Below are positions 60,467 through 64,000 of a stretch of 64,000 nt of DNA, piece by piece. The DNA comes from Kitasatospora purpeofusca (lineage in GTDB: Bacteria; Actinomycetota; Actinomycetes; Streptomycetales; Streptomycetaceae). The stretch is taken from NCBI RefSeq assembly GCF_000718025.1, contig NZ_JODS01000039.1:1-64000 (forward strand). Reading direction: 5' to 3'. The notes under the pieces are model-generated. The model saw only the letters and a list, made by a program, of their open reading frames with translations, had not been told where the DNA came from and did no database searches. The position numbers and the translations under genes were made by a program. Each line of letters starts with the position of its first letter. The stretch's first letter is position 1.

Positions 60467-61264
60467 TCAGCGCACCCCTGCGCCGCCGCCCGCGCCACTT
60501 GCCGCTCCACCTACCGCGCCGCCACCGGAGCCGCCGCCCTCGCCGACCGCTCCCGCGTCCGCCAGCGCCTTCGGTATGCCCTGCTCGCGCGGCCCGAGGA
60601 ACAGCGGGTCCGGCCGCAGCCAGGCGTTCAGCAGCGCCTTGCCGGCCCCCGGGACCTCCCGGAAGCCGCCGTACAGCCAGGTGAGGTCCTTGACCTCCGG
60701 CACACCCACCGCGTACGACTCGATCCCCGCCGCCTCGCACAGCGCCAGCGCCCGGCGGACGTGGAAGTCCTGACTCACCAGCACCGCCCGGTCCACCCCG
60801 AAGATCCGGTGCGCCCGGGTGCAGGAGTCCCAGGTGTCGAAGCCCGCGTAGTCGCCGACCACCCGCACCTCCGGCACCCCGTGCTCGACCAGGTACCGGC
60901 GCATCGCGTCGGTCTCGTCGTAGCTGGTCCGGCCGTTGTCACCGGTCACCAGGATCGCCCGGACCTTCTGCCGCTGGTACAGCTCCACCGCCGCGTCCAG
61001 ACGGTGCGCCAGGTAGGGCGAGGGCTTCCCGTCGAACAGCCCGGCGCCGAACACCACCGCCACCGGCGCCGAGGGCGCGGTCGCCACCGTCCCCACCCGG
61101 TCGCCGGCCGAGATCCAGAGCCAGGCGCTCGGCGCGAGCGCCAGTGAGCAGCCGAGCGTCACCAGCTGGAACAGCCGCCGCTGGGTGGGCCGTCGGCGCA
61201 GCCGCCGGCCGAGGCCCACCGCCCTGCGCGCCACCAGCCCGGGGATTCCGGAACCGAACCGCAC
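60467..61264 (-). CDS. SanA/YdcF-like (DUF218) membrane-anchored protein
   Basis: 265 residues. One N-terminal helix (LFQLVTLGCSLALAPSAWLW) then the DUF218 fold: APVAVVFGAGLFDGKPSPYLAHRLDAA, VTGDNGRTSYDETDAMR, DYAGFDTWDSCTRAHRIF and VSQDFHVRRAL. SanA of E. coli affects envelope permeability. The end is Gly/Ala-rich. GTG at 61264 has AGGGAGGG upstream. It follows the MerR gene, separated by a long hairpin. Confidence 0.87.
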   Translation of the reverse strand: MRFGSGIPGLVARRAVGLGRRLRRRPTQRRLFQLVTLGCSLALAPSAWLWISAGDRVGTVATAPSAPVAVVFGAGLFDGKPSPYLAHRLDAAVELYQRQKVRAILVTGDNGRTSYDETDAMRRYLVEHGVPEVRVVGDYAGFDTWDSCTRAHRIFGVDRAVLVSQDFHVRRALALCEAAGIESYAVGVPEVKDLTWLYGGFREVPGAGKALLNAWLRPDPLFLGPREQGIPKALADAGAVGEGGGSGGGAVGGAASGAGGGAGVR

Positions 61265-61296
61265 GTGCCCTCCCTCGTCTCGGCTCACCGGGCACG

Positions 61297-61344
61297 ACGA
61301 CGCCGTGGGCCCGGACGGTTCCCCGTCCGGGCCCACGGCGTCGT
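61297..61344 (-). terminator. 22-bp hairpin between MerR and SanA-like genes
   Basis: Arms 61297-61318 and 61323-61344 are exact inverted copies with a four-base loop. It lies after the MerR stop and before the SanA-like start on the same strand, so it should insulate the two. Confidence 0.85.
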
Positions 61345-61375
61345 TCCGAAGTTCCCGCCTCGCGCGGGAGAGGCC

Positions 61376-62038
61376 CTAGACCGCGCGGTTGCGCCGCTGC
61401 GCCAGCTCGTCCGCCGGATCGTGGCCGACCACCGTCTCGCCGGTGTCGGTCCGCTCGGCGTGCAGCCGGACCAGGGTCAGCTCCAGCTCCCGCCAGACCG
61501 CGCCGACCGCGATGCCGAACACCCCCTGGCCGCCCTTCATCAGGTCGACCACCTGCTGGGGCGTCGTGCACTCGTACACCGTCGCGCCGTCGCACATCAG
61601 GGTCGTCCCGGTCAGGTCGGCGACCTCGGCGGCGGCCTGCAGATGGGCGACCGCCACCCGGATGTTCTGCAGCGAGACCCCGGCGTCCAGCAGCCGCTTG
61701 ACGATCCTCAGCAGCAGGATGTCGCGGAAGCTGTAGAGCCGCTGGCTGCTCGCGGGGTACACCGAGCGCACGCTCGGCTCCAGCAGCCCGGTGCGGGCCC
61801 AGTAGTCCAGCTGGCGGTAGGTGATGCCGGCCGCCGTGCAGGCGGTCGGCCCGCGGTAGCCGATCAGCTCCGAGGTCGGCGAGAACCGCTCGATCGCCGG
61901 CTGGCCGGGCTGCACGGCCGGGAACCGGCCCACCCTCGGCACTTCCGTCCGGGGCAGTTCGGTCACGGTGCGGGCGGTGCGCGGCAGGTGCACGGTGCAC
62001 AGGCCTCCCGTGGCCACTTCGTCGCCAGTGCCGGTCAT
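61376..62038 (-). CDS. MerR-family regulator
   Basis: 220 residues. The HTH is central: YRGPTACTAAGITYRQLDYWARTGLL (recognition with the RQLDYW motif), LYSFRDILLLRIVKRLLDAGV, then a helical dimer region and GVFGIAVGAVWRELELTLVRL. The N-terminal 55 residues are non-conserved. No Cys metal site is seen. ATG at 62038 has GGAGG upstream. The set MerR, bifunctional nuclease, FtsR and FHA protein is conserved in Streptomyces to my knowledge. Confidence 0.87.
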   Translation of the reverse strand: MTGTGDEVATGGLCTVHLPRTARTVTELPRTEVPRVGRFPAVQPGQPAIERFSPTSELIGYRGPTACTAAGITYRQLDYWARTGLLEPSVRSVYPASSQRLYSFRDILLLRIVKRLLDAGVSLQNIRVAVAHLQAAAEVADLTGTTLMCDGATVYECTTPQQVVDLMKGGQGVFGIAVGAVWRELELTLVRLHAERTDTGETVVGHDPADELAQRRNRAV

Positions 62039-62109
62039 GCCTACCTCCGTCCACTCGTGCTGCGGGCAAACCGGGCCGCGGGCGTCGGACACCCGGGCAG
62101 CCTCTCCTG

Positions 62110-62138
62110 ACGGTAGGCAGTCCCCTATGGCCCGTCAA
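62110..62138 (-). promoter_or_regulatory. Promoter of the MerR gene
   Basis: Minus strand: -35 TTGACG (62133-62138), 17-bp spacer, -10 TACCGT (62110-62115), about 70 bp before the ATG at 62038. Confidence 0.6.
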
Positions 62139-62323
62139 CGATCGCCACGCCGGGCCGAACAGACCACATCACTCAGGAGGGTGGTTTTTCGTGCCCCCAG
62201 TGTGGGTAGGTGCGCGTTTTTTGGCAAAACGGCCAGCGCCCGCGAGCCCGAAGCACGGGCGCGGGCGACCGCCGTCGGGTCACCGTCGAGCCGCCCCGGG
62301 GCCCCTGCGGGGCGGCGGCGGGA

Positions 62324-62800
62324 CTACTGCGGGCCGCTGCCGCCGAAGTCCTCCGGCGAGACCTGGTCCAGGAACTCGCGGAACTTCTCGACCTCGTCCT
62401 CCTGCTCGTCCGGGATCGCGATGCCCGCCTCGGCGAGCACCTCCTCGCTCCCGTAGATCGGCGTCCCGGTGCGCAGCGCCAGCGCTATCGCGTCGGACGG
62501 CCGGGCGCTCACCTCCACCCCGCCGGCGAAGACCAGCTCGGCGTAGAAGACACCCTCGCGGAGGTCGGTGATCCGGACCTCGGTGAGCTGCTGGCCGAGG
62601 GCTTCCAGGACGTCCTTGAAGAGGTCGTGCGTCAGCGGGCGCACCGGCGTCATGCCCTGTTGGGCGAAGGCGATCGCGGTCGCCTCGCCCGGGCCGATCC
62701 AGATGGGCAGGTACCGATCGCCCCCGACCTCGCGGAGCAGCACGATCGGCTGGTTGGAAGGCATCTCCACCCGGACACCCACGACGTCGAGCTCATTCAC
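62324..62800 (-). CDS. Bifunctional nuclease family (DUF151) protein
   Basis: 158 residues. PIVLLREVGGDRYLPIWIGPGEA, RPLTHDLFKDVLEALG, VFYAELVFAGGVEVSARPSDAIALALRTGTPIY are the conserved elements of the family; the RPSDAIALALR segment is diagnostic. Plant and archaeal members degrade RNA and DNA; the bacterial role is unclear. The C-terminal tail is acidic. GTG at 62800 is used. It lies between the two MerR-type genes. Confidence 0.9.
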   Translation of the reverse strand: MNELDVVGVRVEMPSNQPIVLLREVGGDRYLPIWIGPGEATAIAFAQQGMTPVRPLTHDLFKDVLEALGQQLTEVRITDLREGVFYAELVFAGGVEVSARPSDAIALALRTGTPIYGSEEVLAEAGIAIPDEQEDEVEKFREFLDQVSPEDFGGSGPQ

Positions 62801-62922
62801 ACACGCAACCCTATGGCTCCCGACCCGGATATGAAAGCGCAGCGCCGACGGCGCTGGTCAGGGCCCCGGCGGGGGTGGTGGACGCGACCCCGGAGCAGCC
62901 GTCCGGCACGGGGCCCGGCGCG

Positions 62923-63771
62923 CTAGGGACGGGCCCGCAGACCCGCCTGCACCATGGCCGCGTGCAGCCGTACGGAGAGTGTCGCCAGCTCCCGGGCGGT
63001 GGCCTCGGCGTGTGCCCTGGTCTGGGGATTCCGGTGCCGGCGCAGTGGCGCCACGACCTGCTCGACCAGCGCGATCTCGCGGTCCGCGGCGGCCTTCATG
63101 GCCCGCAGGTGCCGGGGCTCCAGCCCGTACCGGCCGAGCTCCGCGACCAGTCTGGCGACCTGCAGCGCCTCGCCGTCGTACCCGCCGTCCGGCCCCGGGG
63201 CGACCAGCCCGTAGGCCTCCCACTCGGCCAGCGCGGTCTCGCCCGCCTCGGCGGCCGCCAGCAGTTCGGCCCGGCCCAGCCGCACCCCGGTGGCGGCCTC
63301 GGCCCCGGCGGTCAGCTCGCGGTCGGCCTCCTCCAGCGGGCCCGGCCGGGTGTCCGCGGCGGGCAGCGCGGGCGGGGCCTCGCCGCGCTCGATCGCGTCC
63401 AGGTGCTCGCGGATCACCCGCAGCGGCAGGTAGTGGTCGCGCTGCATCCGCAGCACATAGGCCAGCCGCTCGACGTCGGCAGGGCTGAACTTGCGGTACC
63501 CCGAGGGTGTGCGCTGCGGCTCGACCAGCCCCTCCGCCTCCAGGAAGCGGATCTTGGAGATGGTGACCTCGGGGAAGTCGTCACGCAGGAAGGCCAGCAC
63601 CGCACCGATGCTCAGCAGCTCGTCGCCGCCGCGGCGCCGCCCGGCGGGCCGGTCCGGACGGGCCGGCTGCCTGGGGGCCGCGACCACGCCCCGCGCGCCC
63701 TGGTCCGGCGCGGGACCGGACGACGCGGGGGTGGCCGCCCCGAGAGGAGAGGAAGGGGTGTTCGTACTCAC
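62923..63771 (-). CDS. ftsR: FtsR-like MerR-type regulator
   Basis: 282 residues. HTH LLSIGAVLAFLRDDFPEVTISKIRFLEAEGLVEPQ shown as LLSIGAVLAFLRDDFPEVT and SKIRFLEAEGLVEPQRTPS, then YRKFSPADVERLAYVLRMQRD. This longer-helix variant of MerR is the FtsR type, next to a GarA/OdhI FHA gene in actinobacteria; in Corynebacterium it activates ftsZ and other division genes. The first 50 residues are non-conserved. AGGAG lies six bases before the GTG at 63771. Confidence 0.85.
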   Translation of the reverse strand: MSTNTPSSPLGAATPASSGPAPDQGARGVVAAPRQPARPDRPAGRRRGGDELLSIGAVLAFLRDDFPEVTISKIRFLEAEGLVEPQRTPSGYRKFSPADVERLAYVLRMQRDHYLPLRVIREHLDAIERGEAPPALPAADTRPGPLEEADRELTAGAEAATGVRLGRAELLAAAEAGETALAEWEAYGLVAPGPDGGYDGEALQVARLVAELGRYGLEPRHLRAMKAAADREIALVEQVVAPLRRHRNPQTRAHAEATARELATLSVRLHAAMVQAGLRARP

Positions 63772-63794
63772 TCGGGCTCCTGCCGACGTTGGTT

Positions 63795-64000
63795 TCAGTA
63801 CCCCCGGTTGTGGCTGGCGAAGAAGACCAGCCGGTACTTCCCGATCTGGACCTCGTCACCGTTGTTCAGGCCGACCTCGTCGATCCGCTCCCGGTTGACG
63901 TAGGTGCCGTTGAGGCTGCCGACGTCGGCGACGGTGAAGCCGCCGCCCGGCGTCCGGCGGAACTCCACGTGCTTGCGGGAGACCGTGACGTCGTCGAGGA
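63795..64000 (-). CDS. FHA-domain protein, GarA/OdhI type (partial)
   Basis: Only the last 68 codons are in the window. They read DDVTVSRKHVEFRRTPGGG, VADVGSLNGTYVNRERID and DEVQIGKYRLVFF, i.e. the phosphothreonine-binding Ser-Arg-x-His and Asn-Gly-Thr motifs of an FHA domain at the C-terminus. In mycobacteria and corynebacteria the protein next to ftsR is GarA/OdhI, which inhibits 2-oxoglutarate dehydrogenase when unphosphorylated. The phosphorylated N-terminal ETT motif lies off the right edge. Confidence 0.88.
   Translation of the reverse strand, partial: LDDVTVSRKHVEFRRTPGGGFTVADVGSLNGTYVNRERIDEVGLNNGDEVQIGKYRLVFFASHNRGY

Noticed and set aside
62191..62571. Plus-strand frame after an AGGAGG at about 62176
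   Set aside because: Codon use is not coding-like, and from 62324 the frame is antisense to the bifunctional-nuclease gene. The AGGAGG is probably fortuitous.

Overview
The window is high-GC actinobacterial chromosome with strong GC bias at third codon positions, GTG starts and divergent or convergent gene pairs. The gene families point to Streptomycetaceae (Streptomyces, Kitasatospora or a close relative): the 3' block gcvP, dinB, SanA-like, MerR, bifunctional nuclease, FtsR and a GarA-type FHA protein, plus DUF5999, DUF1876, DUF6629 and DUF2470 proteins, a DmdR/IdeR-type iron box, a ydaO riboswitch before a LysM-M23 hydrolase and a tandem glycine riboswitch before gcvP. No rRNA, tRNA, CRISPR array or phage block was recognised. 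The only mobile-element trace is the last 28 codons of an IS5-like transposase at the left edge.

Left part (1-22 kb): ROK regulator plus sulfatase, HD protein, AEC transporter, MarR, alpha/beta hydrolase, DMT transporter, an ArsR-MFS efflux operon behind a large operator palindrome, a degenerate HATPase, DNA polymerase X, a two-component pair whose kinase reads out of frame into its response regulator, a FhuF-like [2Fe-2S] protein preceded by an apparently frameshifted partner gene, a secreted beta-propeller, an ABC-2/Pip-like membrane protein and a GH13 glucosidase.

Middle (22.6-29.6 kb): the most coherent unit. Divergent arms encode a KDPG aldolase, an N-acyl-D-amino-acid deacylase and a DSD1-type PLP dehydratase on one side, and a KDG kinase, an IclR regulator and RidA on the other, with stacked palindromic operators between them. 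Together they could convert N-acyl-D-glucosaminate (or a related 2-amino-sugar acid) through D-glucosaminate, KDG and KDPG to pyruvate and glyceraldehyde-3-phosphate. Next comes a DUF2470 gene under a consensus iron box, preceded by a decayed tandem copy of itself with its own degraded box.

Right part (31-64 kb): housekeeping genes (purB, NDH-2, gcvP, dinB, glutamate-cysteine ligase family) mixed with transporters, a HipA-kinase/DUF3037 pair, a MocR/PNPOx/PaiB cluster next to a sugar porter, and a PRC-barrel/DUF2382 protein. Short and medium tandem repeats (6, 11, 14, 15 and 18 bp) and unusually long perfect hairpins, including a 64-bp loopless palindrome at 40802-40865, are scattered through the window.
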